Positions 39,272-54,200 of a stretch of 64,000 nt of DNA are shown here, piece by piece (position 1 is the first letter of the stretch; the number at the start of each line of letters is the position of its first letter). The notes beneath the pieces were generated by a model. It ran no database searches and was not told the origin of the DNA. It saw only the letters and a list, made by a program, of their open reading frames with translations. The translations under genes were made by a program, and so were the position numbers. This DNA is from Falsiroseomonas sp051860665 (lineage in GTDB: Bacteria; Pseudomonadota; Alphaproteobacteria; Acetobacterales; Acetobacteraceae), in contig NZ_JBHYDM010000001.1 of NCBI RefSeq assembly GCF_051860665.1, positions 1 to 64,000 of the forward strand, written 5' to 3'.

Positions 39272-42200
39272 TCACAGGATGAAGCTGCTGGCCTCCAGCG
39301 TGTGCAGCCCCGTCAGCTCGATGATCATGTCGCGGCCCGTCGCCGCATCCACGCCGAGATTGACGAAGGTATTGCCGTTGAACTGGTGGTAGCTGACCTC
39401 GCCGAGGCCCACGCTGGCACCGGAGCTGCTGCTGACCAGGCCGATGAAGGTGAAGTCCTGCAGCCCGTCCCGCGTGGCATCCGCATCGATCGCCGAAAGA
39501 TCGATGACATCGCCGGCGCCGAAGTCGCGCACCACATCGCGGGTGGAGGTCGCGGTGCCGCTGTCGCTGACCGAGGTCCAGACGAAGCGATCCGCGCCCG
39601 TCCCGCCAGTCAGCAGGTCGCGCCCGGCCCCGCCCAGCAGCACGTCATCCCCCGCGCCGCCCAGCAGCGTATCGTTGCCGCCGGCGCCGTTCAGCGTGTC
39701 GTCCAGCTCGCCGCCGCGCATCGTCTCCGCCGCGCCGGTGCCGCTGCGGTCATGCGCCACGCCCAGGAAGCTGGTGCCGTCGAAGCTGACCAAGCCCCGC
39801 ACCTCGATCTGGAAGTCGCGCTGCCCGTCCGCGTCGACGCCGCCGATGAGATAGGTCTTGCCGCCATACTGGTAGACCCAGAGCTCGCCGGCCGCGGCGC
39901 TGCTCATCGCCGTGGTGGTGCCGCGGAAGATGAAGTTCTGCAGCCCGTCCACGGCGATCTGCGCATCGAAGCCCGAGAGGTCGATCACGTCGCCGCTGCC
40001 CCAGTCGAGGATCACGTCGCGCCCGGCGCTGGTCGCCAGGCTTTCCTCGGCGGAGGTCCAGACGAAGCGGTCGGCGCCCAGCCCGCCGCCCAGGCTGTCC
40101 TTGCCGAGGCCGCCGGTCAGGACATTCGCCGCGTCATTGCCATAGAGCGCATCGGCAAAGGCCGAGCCTTCGATGTTCTCGATGCCCAGATAGCTGTCGC
40201 CCGCCGCATCGCCCTGCAGGACCCGGGCGGCCGAGAGATCGACCAGCACGCCCGCGGCGGCATTGCGATAGGTGACGAGGTCGATGCCGGTGCCGCCGAC
40301 CATCTCATCCGCGCCGGCACCGCCTTCCAGCGTGTCGTTGCCTTCGAAACCCTGCAGCGAGTCATCGCCGTCGCCGCCCACCAGGTGATTGGCCGCGGCG
40401 CTGCCGCGCAGGAAGTCCTCGCCCGCCGAGCCGAGCACGTTCTCGATCCCGGTCAGGGTATCGCCGGCCGCATCGCCCAGCGCCTGCACCTGGTCCTTCA
40501 GGTTGATGGAGACGCCGCTGGCGCTCCCCGAATAATCGGCCCAGTCGAGGCCGGCGCCGCCAGCCAGCAGATCCGCGCCGGCGCCGCCGGCCAGCGTATC
40601 CGCGCCCGTCCCGCCGGTCAGCGCATTGGCGCCGGCATTGCCGACCAGGCGGATGCCCTCCGCCAGCGCGCCGGCATCGACCGAGGCATCCGCGATGCCG
40701 GTGGTGGCGCCCGTCTCGTCGGCGATGCGCACCTCCTCCACCCCGGTGGTCGAGGCGGCCAGCACCAGCCGGTCCTCGAAATCCGCGGTGAAGAGCAGAA
40801 GGTCGCGGCCCGCACCGCCGTCGATCACCTCGCCGGTGGCGTGTTCGCTGCCGCTGCCGATCAGGAACAGGTCATCGCCCGCCCCGCCCAGCAGGGTGTC
40901 GGCGCCGTCCAGCCCCAGCAGCGTATCGTTGCCGGCCGCGCCGTCGAGCCGCTCATCGGCGGAGTCGCCGCTGATCCGGTCGTCGTAGTCGGAGCCGGTG
41001 ACGGCCTCGATCTCCTCCAGCTGATCGGTGCCGCCCTCGCCATCCTGGGCGGTTTGCATGTCGAGGTCGACGGTCACGCCGCCGGTGGCCGAGGTGTAGA
41101 GTGCGGTGTCGAAGCCGTCGCCGCCGCGCAGCGTGTCCTGGCCGGCGCCACCCCGCAGCGTATCGGCGCCGTCATTCCCTTCCAGCTCATTGGCGCCATC
41201 GGAGCCGATGAGCAGGTCGCCGCCATCGCCGCCGGCGGCATGCTCGAAGCCGGTGATGGCGATGCTGCCGGTACCTGCCGCCTCCAGCGTGCCGGCCGCC
41301 AGATCGACGGTCACCCCCTCCTCCGCCGTGGCGTCGATGCGGTCGCCGCTGCCCGCGGTGGCAATCACCGTCTCGACCGCGTCGGCATCGTCGCGGCCGA
41401 TCAGGCTGCCGCCATCCGTCTCGCGCCGGATGGTGAAGTCGCCGGTGACGAGCATGACATGATCGGCATCGCCATCGCGGTAGTCGAGGACGTCCTCGCC
41501 CGCGCCGCCGACCAGCGTATTGTTGCCGCCGCCGCCGAGCAGCGTGTCGTTGCCGCTGCCGCCCTCCAGCGAGTCGTTGCCGGCCCCGCCTTCCAGCTGG
41601 TTGTCGGCGGCATCGCCGGTGAGGGTATCGTCGCCGCCGCCGCCGCTCGCATGCTCGAAGCCGGAGAGCGTGTCGACGACCAGGCCATGGCTCGCCCGGC
41701 CCGAGGCCAGGTCGAGGGCGACAGGCGCGGACGACCAGGCATAGGTCACGGTATCGCGGCCGGCGCCGCCGATCAGCGCATCGCCCTCGCCATCCGCGGC
41801 ACCGCGGCCGCCGATCAGGTCATCGCCGTCGCCGCCATCCAGCCGGTTCGCCGTGCCATCGCCCAGCAGCGTGTCGTTGCCCGCGCCGCCCAGCACGCCT
41901 TCGATGCTCAGCAGCAGGTCGCTGGCCGCGGCGCCCGTGCTCTGGCCAGGATCGGCCATGTCGATGCGCAGACCCTCGCCGGAGTTGGCGTAGGAGACGA
42001 GGTCGAAGCCCTCGCCGCCCGCCAGCGTATCGGCGCCCGCGCCGCCCTGCAGCGTATCCGCGCCCGCCCCGCCATCCAGCCGGTTGTCGCCGGCATCGCC
42101 GGACAGCCGGTCGTCATGGTCGGAGCCGAGCAGATGCTCGATGCCACCCAGCCTGTCGCCGGCCGCATCGCCGCCGCTGCCCGTGCCCGCCAGCAGGTCG

Positions 42201-45200
42201 ATGGTGACCGCCAGGGCGGAGCCGGCATAGCTGGCCGTATCCTGGCCGAGGCCGCCCAGCAGCGAATCCGCGCCGGCGCCACCTTCCAGCGTATCGGCCC
42301 CGGCGCCGGCCGAGAGCGTATCCGCCCCGGCCAGCCCCTGCAGCAGATTGTCCCCGGCATTGCCGACCAGCAGGTCGCCGAAGGCGGAGCCACGAAGGCC
42401 CTCGATATCGGTGAAGGAATCGCCACGCGCCTCGTTGCCGGCATCGCCGGAGAGCGGGTTGCGATACGCCTCCAGCGAGGCCTGCACGGCCGCAGCGGCG
42501 GTCTCATAGCTGGCGAGGTCGAAGCCCTCCCCGCCCCACATCCCATCGGTGCCCGCGCCGCCTTCCAGCGTGTCGTTGCCGCCACCGCCATAGAGCGCAT
42601 CGGCGCCAGCCAGGCCGCGCAGCAGATTGGCCTCGGCATCGCCATAGAGCGCATCGGCGAAGGCGGAGCCTTCGAGGTTCTCGATCTCCTCATAGCCATG
42701 CAGCGCCGCCTCGCCGGTATTCGCCACCGGCGGTTCGTCGAGCAGGCCGAAGCCGGTGAAGTCCATGTTCTGCAGCAGCGCGGTCACGCCGGCCGTGGCG
42801 TCGCGGTAGCTCGCCGTGTCGCGGCCCTCGCCGCCGGAAAGCAGATCCGCGCCCCGGCCGCCGACAAGCGTATCGTCGCCCGCCCCGCCGGCGAGCAGGT
42901 TGTCGGCGGAATCGCCGACCAGCAGGTCGTCGAAGTCGCTGCCCTGCACCGCCTCGATCGAGAGCAGTTCATCGGCATCCGTGCCGCTGGTCGCGGTGCC
43001 GAGGTCGAGGCGGACCACGACCGCCTGCGTCGCATCGCCGAAATCGGCGGTATCGATGCCGGCGCCGCCCAGCAGCAGGTCGGAACCCACGCCGCCGCGC
43101 AGCGTGTCGTCACCGCGGCCGCCATCCAGGATGTCGTCGCCATACCAGCCGGCAAAGAAATTCGCGACGCCATCCCCGCTGCCGCTGACATCGCCGATGA
43201 TCCAGTCATCGCCGCTGCCGCCGGCCACGCCCTCGATGCTGATCAGCACCTGGCCGGCGGCTCCACCGGCCTGCAGCGGATCGAAGGAGAGCAGCAGGCC
43301 GCCGGCGAATTCCGGATCCGCGAAGCTCACCACGTCGAGACCGTCGCCGCCGTCCAGCGTATCGGCGCCGAGCGAGCCGACGAAGGTGTCGTCGCCCGCG
43401 CCGCCGAGCAGCCGGTCGGTCGCATCGCCGCCGATCAGCACATCGTCATGCGCCGTGGCGATCACGCCCTCGATGCCCAGCAGGGTATCGGTCTCGCCGT
43501 CCAGCACGGCCTCGCCACCGCGCAGGTCCACCGTGATGCCGCGACCGATCGCGCTGTAGTCGACCAGGTCGAAGCCCGCGCCGCCATCGAGCAGGTCGTT
43601 GCCGGCGCCACCCGCCAGCGTATCCTCGCCCGCCATGCCGCGCAGCGTATCGGCGCCCGCGCCGGCCGTGATGCGGTTGTCGATGTCGTTGCCGGCCAGC
43701 GCCTGGTCGCTGCCGGTGCCGTGCAATTCCTCCAGATTCGCCGCCAGGGTGAAGCTGGCCTGGGCGGTCCGCACCAGGTCGAAGCCGCCATCGGCCTCCT
43801 CCACCAGCAGGTGCTCGCCATCGGCGCCGATCACATAGGTGTCGTTGCCGGCGCCGCCGGCCAGCGTATCGGCCTCCGTGCCGGCCGTCAGCGTATCGTC
43901 GTGGCGGCTGCCGAGCACCGCCTCGATGCCCTCCAGCGTATCGCCCTCCGCATCGCCGCCAAGGCTCGTGCCGGCGGCCAGGTCGACCGTGACCGCCGCC
44001 GCGGAGTCGCTGTAGTCCGCGGTGTCGTTGCCGGCGCCGCCTTCCAGCCGGTCGCTGCCCGCGCCACCCTTCAGCACGTCGTCGCCCGCATTGCCGACCA
44101 GGGTGTCGTCGCCGGTGCCGCCCGTCAGCGTATCGGCATAGGCGGAGCCGCGGAGCGCCTCGAACCCGCTGAGCACATCGCCCTCGGCATCGCCCCCCGA
44201 GGCGAGCCCGGTGGAGAGATCGACGGCGACCATGGCCGAGGAGCCGGAATAATCGGCCGTATCCTGCCCATCGCCGCCGATCAGCGTGTCGGCGCCAAGG
44301 CCGCCGACCAGCAGATCCCGGCCCGCGCCGCCGTCCAGCAGATTGTCGCCGCCGTCGCCGGCCAGCTCGTCGCTCTTCGAGGAGCCGATCACGCCGTCGA
44401 TGCCGGAAATCGTATCGCCCTGCGCATCGCCGAAGGCTGCGAGGCCGAGCTCGAGGTCGATCACCACCATGTTGAGGGAGGCGCTGTAGTCGACCAGGTC
44501 GAAGCCGGACCCGCCGTCCAGCAGGTCGCCATTGCCGCCGCCGACCAGGATATCGTCGCCATCGCCGGCATAGAGCGTATCGGCGCTGCTCGTACCCGTC
44601 AGCGTATCGCCATGATCGGATCCGATGAGCATTTCGATGCCGCTCAGCGTATCGCCCTCGGCATCGCCGCCGCTGCCCAGGCCGGTGGCGAGCGAGACGG
44701 CAACCCCGGTCGTTCCGCCGGCATAGCTGGCGACATCCACGCCATCGCCGCCCTCGAGCTCGTCGGCATCGGCGCCGCCGAACAGCGTGTCGTCATCCTC
44801 GCCGCCCTGCAGCAGGTCGCGGCCTTCGCCACCCCATAGCTGGTCGTAGCCGCTGCCGCCTTCCAGCCTGTCGTCGCCCGCCTCGCCATCGAGAAGGTCG
44901 TCACCCTCGCGGCCCTGCAGCCGGTTGTTGCCGGCTCCGCCCGCCACCGTATCGGCGCCATCACCGGCGATGATGCCATCGTTCCCCTCGCCGCCCCGAA
45001 TGCTGTCGGCATGGGCGGATCCGATGACATATTCGAAGCCCGACACCGTATCGCCCGCCGCATCGCCGGCGGAGCCGAGCCCGGTGCCGAGGTCGATCGT
45101 GACGCCACTCGCCGATTCCAGATAGGAGAGGAAGTCCACGCCCTGTCCGCCGCGCAGATCGTCCGCGCCGGCGCCACCCTGCAGCGTGTCATTCCCCTCC

Positions 45201-48200
45201 CCGCCCTCGAGCGTGTCGTCGCCAGCGCCACCCGCCAGGGTATCGTTACCGCCGTTGCCGAGCAGCTGGTTGGCGCCATCATCGCCGGTCAGCGTGTCCG
45301 CCCCCGCGGAGCCCTTCACCTGTTCGATGCTCGACAGGCCGTCGCCCGTCGCATCGCCACCGGTGGCATAGCTGTTGTAGAGATCGACCAGCACGGCTTC
45401 GGCGGAGGTGCTGTAATCCGCCGTGTCCTGGCCATCGCCACCATCGAGGGCGTCGCTGCCGGCGCCGCCGGCCATCACGTCATCGCCCTCGGCACCCACC
45501 AGCGTGTCATTGCTGGAGGCGCCGGTCAGCGTATCGGCATGGACCGAGCCCCAGGCGGATTCGATGCCGATGAGCACATCGCCCTCGGCCTCGCCCCCCG
45601 TGCCGGTGCCGGCGGCGAGATCGACGGCAACGGCCGCGGTCGAGTCCCCATAGAAGGCCCTGTCATTGCCCGCGCCGCCCTCCAGCGTATCGGCGCCGAG
45701 CCCGCCGGTCAGGACATCGTTGCCCGCCTCGCCGCGCAGCAGATTGTCGCCCGAGTCGCCGGTCAGCTCGTCGTTCCGGCTCGAGCCGATCACCGCCTCG
45801 ATGCCCGAGAGGGTATCGCCCTGCGCGGGGCCATAGGCACCGGTTCCGGTGCCGAGGTTGACGATGACGAAGCTCTGGGAGGCGCTGTAGTCCGCCACGT
45901 CGAAGCCCAGGCCGCCGACCAGCGAATCGCCGCCGGCACCGCCATCCAGCAGGTCGTCGCCATCGCCGCCCAGCAGCGTCTCCGCACCGGTGCCGCCGGC
46001 CAACTTATCGGCCCCCGCGGAGCCGATCACCACCTCGATGCCGCTCAGCGAATCGCCTTCCGCCTCGCCGCCCTGGCCCAGGCCGGAGGCGAGCGAGACG
46101 CTGACACCATCGGCGGAGTTGCCATAGTCGGCCGTGTCGGTGCCTTCGCCGCCGTCCAGCGTATCGCCGCCCGCGCCGCCCGCCAGCACGTCGTCGCCTT
46201 CGCCGCCTTCCAGGCGGTTGTCCTGGTCATTGCCGGCGATGCTGTCGGCATGGCCGGAACCGACGACGGTCTCGATGCCCGAGAGCGTGTCGCCCTCCGC
46301 ATCGCCCGCGGTGCCGAGGCCGGTGCTGAGGTCCAGCGTGATGCCGCTGGCCGCATCGGTGTACCAGACCGCGTCGAGGCCATCCCCGCCATAGAGGCTG
46401 TCCGCGCCCGCGCCGCCCTGCAGCGTGTCGTCGCCTTCCCCGCCCACCAGCAGGTCGTCGCCCGCGCTGCCCTGCAGCGTATCGCCGCCGGTGCCGCCGA
46501 GCAGCTGGTCGTTGCCCGCACCGCCGACCAGCAGGTCGTCATGGTCGGAGCCGTAGAGCGCCTCGATGCCGCTCAGCACATCGCCTTCGGCATCGCCGCC
46601 GCGGCCGGTGCCCGCGCCGAGATCGATGCTGACGGCCTCGGTCGAGGCGGAGTAGTCCGCGATGTCGAAGCCATCGCCGCCCCGCAGCGTATCGGCCCCC
46701 GCGCCGCCGGCCAGCACGTCGCCGCCCTCGCCGCCTTCCAGCACATTGTCCGCGGCATCGCCGGTCAGCGTATCGTCGCCGATGCCGCCGCGCAGATTCT
46801 CGATGCCGCTGAGGGTATCGCCCAGTGCCGGCCCACTGGCCTCGCCGGTGCCGAGGTTGACGAGGAGGTTCGAGGTCTCCGCGCTGTAGTCCGCGGTATC
46901 GGCGCCCTCGCCGCCCGACAGCGTATCATTGCCCTCGCCGCCGGCCAGCACGTCGTCCCCGTCGCCGCCCTCCAGCACATTGGCGCCGGCATCGCCGGTC
47001 AGCGTATCGGCGCCCGCGCCGCCGCGCAGGTTCTCCACACCCACCAGCGAATCGCCGGCCGCCGCGCCACCGGTCTCACCGGTGCCGAGGTTGACCGAGA
47101 CGTCTCCGGCCACCTCGCCGTAATCGACGAAGTCGGTGCCGTCACTGCCCTCCAGCGTATCCGCACCAAGACCGCCCGCCAGCGTATCGTCGCCCTTGCC
47201 GCCATCGAGCCGGTTGTCGCCGTCGTCGCCGACCAGCGAGTCGGCGCCAACCGAGCCCATCAGGCCCTCGATGCTCTCGAAGCTGTCGCCATCGGAATCG
47301 CCACCGGATCTGGTGCCGTCGCGCATGCTGACCACGACCACCGCGCTCGATGAGCCATAGTCGACCATGTCGAAGCCGGCACCGCCGTTCAGCACATCGC
47401 CTCCCGGGCGACCGATGAGCACATCGTCGCCGTCGCCGCCGATCAGCGTGTCGGGATCGTGCGTGCCCTCCAATGTATCGTTGTAGGCCGAGCCGATGAC
47501 CACCTCGATGCCGCTCAGCGAATCGCCCTTCGCATCGCCGCCGCGGCCCCAGCCGGCGACGAGCGAGATGGTGACAGCCTGGGAGGAACCACTGTAGTCG
47601 GCGGTATCGATACCTTCGCCGCCGGCCAGCGTATCGGGGCCCGCGCCGCCCGCCAGCACGTCGTTGCCGTCGCCGCCCGTCAGCCAATTGACGCCGGCAT
47701 CGCCGATCAGCGTATCGGCGCCGCTGCCGCCCAGCACCTTCTCGAAGCCTGTGATGGAATCACCGGATGCCTCGCCACCGGTCCCACCGGTGGCGAGATT
47801 GACCAGCACACCGGAGGTCTGGGCCGCATAGTCCAGCAGGTCCGTGCCTGCGCCGCCATCGAGCCAATCGCTGCCTGTACCGCCGGCCACCACATCGTCG
47901 CCGTCGCCGCCCAGCAGCGTCTCGGCATTGGTGCTGCCGGTCAGGGCATCGGTCCCCGCGGAGCCGATCACCACCTCGATGCCGCTCAGCGTATCGCCCT
48001 CGGCATCGCCACCCTGGCCGAGGCCGGAGGCGAGCGAGACGATGACACCATCGACGGAGCCGCTGTAGTCCGCGGTATCGGTGCCGCCGCCGCCCCACAG
48101 CCTGTCATTCCCCGCGCCGCCCGCCAGCACGTCCGCGCCGGCGCTGCCCCGCAGCCAATTGTCGGCCGCATCGCCGGTCAGCGTATCGTCGTGGTTGGAG

Positions 48201-51200
48201 CCGATGACGGCCTCGATGCCGATCAGCGTGTCGCCCTCGGCGTCGCCGGAAGCGCCGGTGCCGAGGAGGAGATTGACCGCGACGCCGCTCGACGAGGAGT
48301 CGTAGCCAGCTTCGTCGTAGCCCTCGCCGCCCTCCAGCCGATCGGCGCCACCGCGGCCGTCCAGCGAGTCGCCTCCGCCGCCGCCGATCAGCGTCTCGGC
48401 CTCGTCGCCGCCAGCCAGGTTGTCGCCGTAGGAGGAGCCGATCACCGCCTCGATGCCGCTCAGCGAATCGCCCCGGGCGCCACCCTCCAGGGTCACGTCC
48501 CCGAAGAGGAAGATGGTGAGGCTCTCGGTGGCGTCACTGTAGTCCGCCGTGTCGATGCCATCGCCGCCGATGAGCGTGTCATTCCCCGCGCCGCCGGCCA
48601 GCACGTCGTCGCCCGTGCCGCCATCCAGGCGATTGGCGCCGTCATCGCCCGTCAGCGTATCGGCCCCATCGCCACCGGTCAGGTTCTCGATGCCGCTGAG
48701 CGTGTCGCCCGCCGCGGCGCCGCCCGTCTCGCCGGTGCCGAGGTTGACGAGGACGCCCTCCTCGCCGCCGTAATAGGCGGTATCGATGCCTTCGCCGCCC
48801 TGCAGCCTATCCGCGCCGAGCGCACCCGCCAGGGTATCGTTGCCCGCGCCGCCCTGCAGCCAGTTGTCCCCGTCGTCACCCGTCAGCTCGTCATGGCCGC
48901 CGGAGCCGATGACGCCCTCGATGCCCTCCAGCGTATCGTCCTGCGCATCGCCGCCGCCGGCGGAGCCGAAGCCGAGATGGACGTTCACCGCCCCCGCCGA
49001 GGCGCTGTAATCCGCCAGGTCGAAGCCTTCGCCACCCAGCAGCGAATCATTGCCGGCACCGCCCGCCAGCAGGTCGTCGCCCGCGGCGCCATCCAGGGCG
49101 TCGTTGCCGGCGCCGCCCCGCAGCAGGTTGGCGGCGCCGTCGCCGGTCAGCTCATCATTGCGGGCCGAACCGATGACGCCCTCGATGCCTGTCAGCCGGT
49201 CTCCATCCGCATCGCCATAGGCGCCGGCGCCTTGGGAGAGGATGACGATCACGGCGCTCGTCGACGCGCTGTAGTCGACCATGTCGAAGCCATCGCCGCC
49301 GATCAGCGAATCGCCGCCGGCGCGGCCCACCAGCAGGTCGTCGCCCGCGCCGCCGATCAGCGTATCGGCTGTGCCGGCGCCGGTCAGGCTATCGTTCCCG
49401 TCCGAGCCGATCACCACCTCGATGCCGCTCAGCGAATCGCCCAGTGCATCGCCCGCATAGCCTTGGCCCGCGACGAGCGAGAGGGAGACGGCGGTGGAGG
49501 AGGTGCTGTAGTCCACCGCATCGGCGCCATCGCCGCCGACCAGCGTATCGTTGCCCGCGCCGCCTGCCAGCACGTCGTCGCCGCCCATGCCCTGCAGCTG
49601 GTCATGGCCCGCGCCGCCGATCAGCGTATCGGCCGCGTCCCCGCCGGTCAGCGTATCGGCCTGGGCGGAGCCGATCACCACCTCGATGTCGAGCAGCGTA
49701 TCGCCGCTTGCATCGCCAACGCCCTGCCCGGAGATCCCGTCGTTCGAGATCACCACGCCTGTCGTGGAAAGGCTGTAGTCGGCAGTGTCGATGCCATCGC
49801 CGCCGTCCATCGTATCGGTTCCGGCGCCGCCCAGCAGCGTATCATTGCCGGCGTCGCCCTCCATCCGGTCGGCTTCCGATCCGCCATCCAGCAGATCGTC
49901 GCCATCCCTGCCCTGCAGATAGTTCTGCTCGGCATTGCCGGTCAGCGTATCCGCGCCTGAGCCGCCACCGAGACCTTCCACCCCGGCGATCGAGCCGCCG
50001 GCCGCCGCACCGCCGAATTCGCCGGTGGCGAGGTTGACGGAGATGCCGGTGGCATGGTCCGCGTAGTCCGCATAGTCATAGCCCTCGCCGCCATCCAGCG
50101 TATCGGCGCCGAGACCGCTGACCAGCACGTCATTGCCCTGGCCGCCGATCAGCACATCGTCGCCGCCGCTGCCGATGAGCTCGTCGTCCCCGGTCGAGCC
50201 GATGAAACCCTCGATGCCGGCGAAGCTGTCTCCGGCGGCAGCGCCCTCGGCAAGACCTTCGATGCTGACCGTGACTCCCTGCTGCATGTCGCTGTAGTCG
50301 ACCAGGTCGATGCCATCGCCGCCCTCCAGGGAGTCGGAGCCGAGGCCGCCCTGCAGCGTATCGTTGCCCGCGTCGCCCAGCAGCCTGTCGTCGCCTGCCC
50401 CACCCTGGAGCAGGTCGTCACCGTCATTGCCCTGCAGGACATTGTTGGCGGCATCGCCGATCAGCGTATCGGCACCCGAGCCGGCGCCCACCTGCTCCAC
50501 GCCGGCGATGGAGCCGCCGGCCGCCGAGCCGCCGACCTCGCCGGTGAGCAGGTTGACAAGGACGCCGGTGGAATGCTGGCCGTATTCGGCCTGGTCATAG
50601 CCCTCGCCGCCATCCAGCGTATCGGCGCCGAGACCGGTCAGCAGCAGGTCGTCGCCCCCGCCGCCGATCAGCACATCGTCGCCGCTGCTGCCGCTGAGTT
50701 CATCACCCTCGCTGGAGCCGATGAAGCCTTCGATGCCCGTGTAGCTGTCGCCCTCGCCGCCGCCGCCGGCCGTGGAGGTGACGGCGGCGAAGACCCCGTT
50801 CTGCACGTCGCTGTAGTCGACCAGGTCGATGCCATCGCCGCCGACCATGGAATCGGCGCCGAGGCCGCCCCGCAGCGTGTCGTCGCCCGCGCCGCCCTGC
50901 AGCGTGTCGTCACCTTCGCCGCCCGCCAGCAGATTGGCACCGGCATCGCCGGTGAGCGTATCGGCGTCCGTGCCTCCCAGCACATTCTCGAAGCCCGTGA
51001 TGGAATCGCCCTGGGCCAGGCCGCCCGTCGCGCCGGTGGCCAGATTCACCTGAACTCCGCCGGCGTGACTTGCATAGCTGAGCAGGTCCGTCCCCGCGCC
51101 ACCGTCGAGCGTATCCGCGCCCGTGCCGCTCGCGATGGTGTCGGCGCCGTCTCCGCCGAGGAGCAGGGTGTTGAGGAAGCCGGCGGTCAGCGTATCGCCC

Positions 51201-54200
51201 TGCGCCGATCCGATCACCCCCTCGAGGTCGGAGAAGCTGTCGCCCTGCGCATCGCCGCCGCTTGCCGTCTGGTTGACGAAATTGATCGAGACACCGGCGG
51301 AGGAGGCGCTGTAGTCGGCCAGGTCGATGCCGCCTGAACCGCCGTTCAACACGTCGCCACCCGCGCCGGCGATCAGCGTATCGTTCCCGGCACCGCCGAG
51401 AAGCGTGTCGGCACCTGCCCCGCCGTCCAGGACATCGTTGCCGTCCCCGCCGTTCAGGCTGTCGCCCGTGTCGCCACCGGACAGGCTGTCGTCACCCTCG
51501 CCGCCGAACAGCGTGTCGGCGCTCGTGCTGCCCACCAGGCTATCGGCATGGCTGGAGCCGCTGAGGATCTCGATGCCGCTTAGCGTATCGCCCTCGGCAT
51601 CGCCGCCGCTGCCCATACCGGTGGCGAGGGATACCGAGACGCCGGCGGAGGAGGCGCTGTAGTCGGCCGTGTCCCTGTTGGAACCGCCGATCAGCGTGTC
51701 GTTGCCGGCGGCGCCCGCCAGGATGTCGCTCCCGCTACCGCCTTCCAGGCGGTTGGCGCCAGAATCGCCGGTCAGCGTATCGGCGCCGCTGCCACCGAGG
51801 ATATTCTCGAAGCCCGCGATGGAATCGGCAAAAGCCGCGCCGCCAGTGATGCCGGTGGCCAAGTTCACCTGGACCGCATTGAACTGATCCAGATAGCTGA
51901 GCAGGTCGACCCCTGCGCCACCGTCGAGCGTATCCGCGCCATCACTGCCCCGGATCGTATCGGCGCCGTCGCCGCCGCGGAACAGGTCGTTGCCGGTGCT
52001 GCCGAGCAACGTGTCATCATACGCCGATCCCACCCAGCCCTCGATGCCCGAGTAGCTGTCGCCCTGCGCATCGCCGCCGGAGAGGGAGCCCCCGACAAGG
52101 TTGACGCTGACGCCGGCGGATGAGGCGCTATAGTCGACGATATCGAAGCCCGCGACACCATTCAGCGAGTCCGCGCCCGCACCGCCGATCAGGGTATTGC
52201 TGCCGGCGCCGCCAACGAGCGTGTCGGCGCCCGCCCCTCCGGTCAGGATATCGTTGCCCGCACCGCCGTTGAGGCTGTCGGCCTCGTCGCCGCCGGTCAG
52301 GCTGTCGTCGCCGTCGCCGCCGATCAGCGTGTCGGCCGCGGCGCTGCCCACCAGCGTATCGGCGTGGCTGGAGCCGCTCAGGATCTCGATGCCCGCCAGG
52401 CTATCGCCCTCCGCATCCCCGCCGCTGCCGGAGCCGGTGGCGAGCGAGACGGTGACCGCGGCGGAGGAATCGCTGTAGTCCGCCCTGTCGTTGCCGGCGC
52501 CGCCCGAAAGCGTATCCGCGCCCGCGGCGCCGCGCAGCAGGTCGTCGCCCTGGCCGCCGGTCAGCTCGTTGTCGCCGGAATCGCCGACCAGCGTATCGGC
52601 GCCGGTGCCGCCCACCACATTCTCGAAGCCCACGATGGAATCGCCGATTGCGTCGTCGCCTGCTGTATTCGTGGCAAGATTGATCGACACGGCCATGCTG
52701 TGGTCCGCGTAGCTGAGCAGGTCGATCCCCGCGCCGCCATCGAGCGTATCCGCGCCGGTGCCACCCAGGATGGTATCGGCACCGCCGCCGCCGCTGAGCA
52801 GATGGGCGACGCTGCCGCTGATGAGCGTATCGGCCTGGTCCGAGCCGATCAGCCCCTCGATGCCGCTGAAGGTGTCGCCCTGCGCATCGCCGCCGCTCAG
52901 GCTGGCAGCGCCGAGATCTGCGTAAATGCCGGCGGCGGATCTGCTGTAGTCGAGCAGGTCGAAGCCGCTGCCGCCGACCAGCGTATCGTTGCCGCCGCCG
53001 CCGGCCAGGGTATCGCTGCCGCTGGCTCCGGACAGGCTGTCGTTGCCGCCGCCGCCGGTCAGGCTATCGTCGCCGTCACCGCCGAGCAGCGTATCGGCAA
53101 AGGCACTGCCGACCACCATTTGGATGTCGCTGAGCGTATCGCCCTCGGCATCGCCGCCCGAGGCCGTACCATCCGCCAGGGAGACTGTGACGGCGCTGCC
53201 GGAGGCGCTGTAGTCGACGACGTCGATATCCGCATCGGGATCCTCGCCATCCCCGCCGCGCAGCACATCGGCGCCGGCGCCACCCACCAGCGTATCGGCC
53301 CCGTAGCCGCCGATCAGGGTATCCGCGCCATCCCGGCCTTCAAGCAGGTCGTCGCCATCCAGGCCGAGGAACCGGTTGTCGGCGGAATCGCCCGCAATCG
53401 TGTCGTTGATATAGGTGGCGACAAGGTGTTCGATCCCCTGGATGACATCGCCGGCCGCATCGCCGCCATTGGCAAGGCCTGCCTGAAGGTCGATCCCAAT
53501 CGCCTGCTGGGACGTGTTATAGATGAGGATGTCCTCGCCAACGCCACCGTCGATGTTGTCCGCGCCCGGATCGCCGGAGATGGTGTCGTCGCCGGCACCG
53601 CCCAGGATGGTGTCGTTCCCATCGTTGCCGAGGAGATAGTCGTCGTCATTGCCACCGGCGATGCTGTCGTCGCCAAGCCCGCCTTCCAGCGAGTCCTCGC
53701 CCTCCAGGCCCGTCAGCGTATCGTTGCCCTCCCCGGCGAGGAACCGGTTGTCCTCGATGTCCCCACTCAGCGTGTCGGCATGGGCCGATCCCACCCAGAC
53801 CTCGATGCCGGAGAAGCCGTCGCCCTCCGCATCGCCGCCGGCGAGGCTTTGATCGGCAAGGTCGATGTGGATGCCGGCGGAGGAGGTGGCGTAGTTGGCC
53901 TCGTCGTAGCCTGCGCCGCCATCCAGCGCATCGGAGCCCGCGCCGCCGATCAGGGTATCGTCGCCGTCACCGCCATCCAGCGCGTCGGCGCCTTCGCCGC
54001 CGGCCAGGGTATCGTTATCCTCACCGCCGACCAGCGTATCGGCCGCCGAGCTGCCCACCAGGCTATCGGCATTGCCGGAGCCGATGAGGATCTCGATCCC
54101 GACCAGGCTGTCGCCCGCGGCGGTGCCGCCGCTGCCAGCGCCCGTGGCGAGAGAGATGGTGACCGCGGCGGTGGAAGCGCTGTAATCGGCTGTGTCGTTG

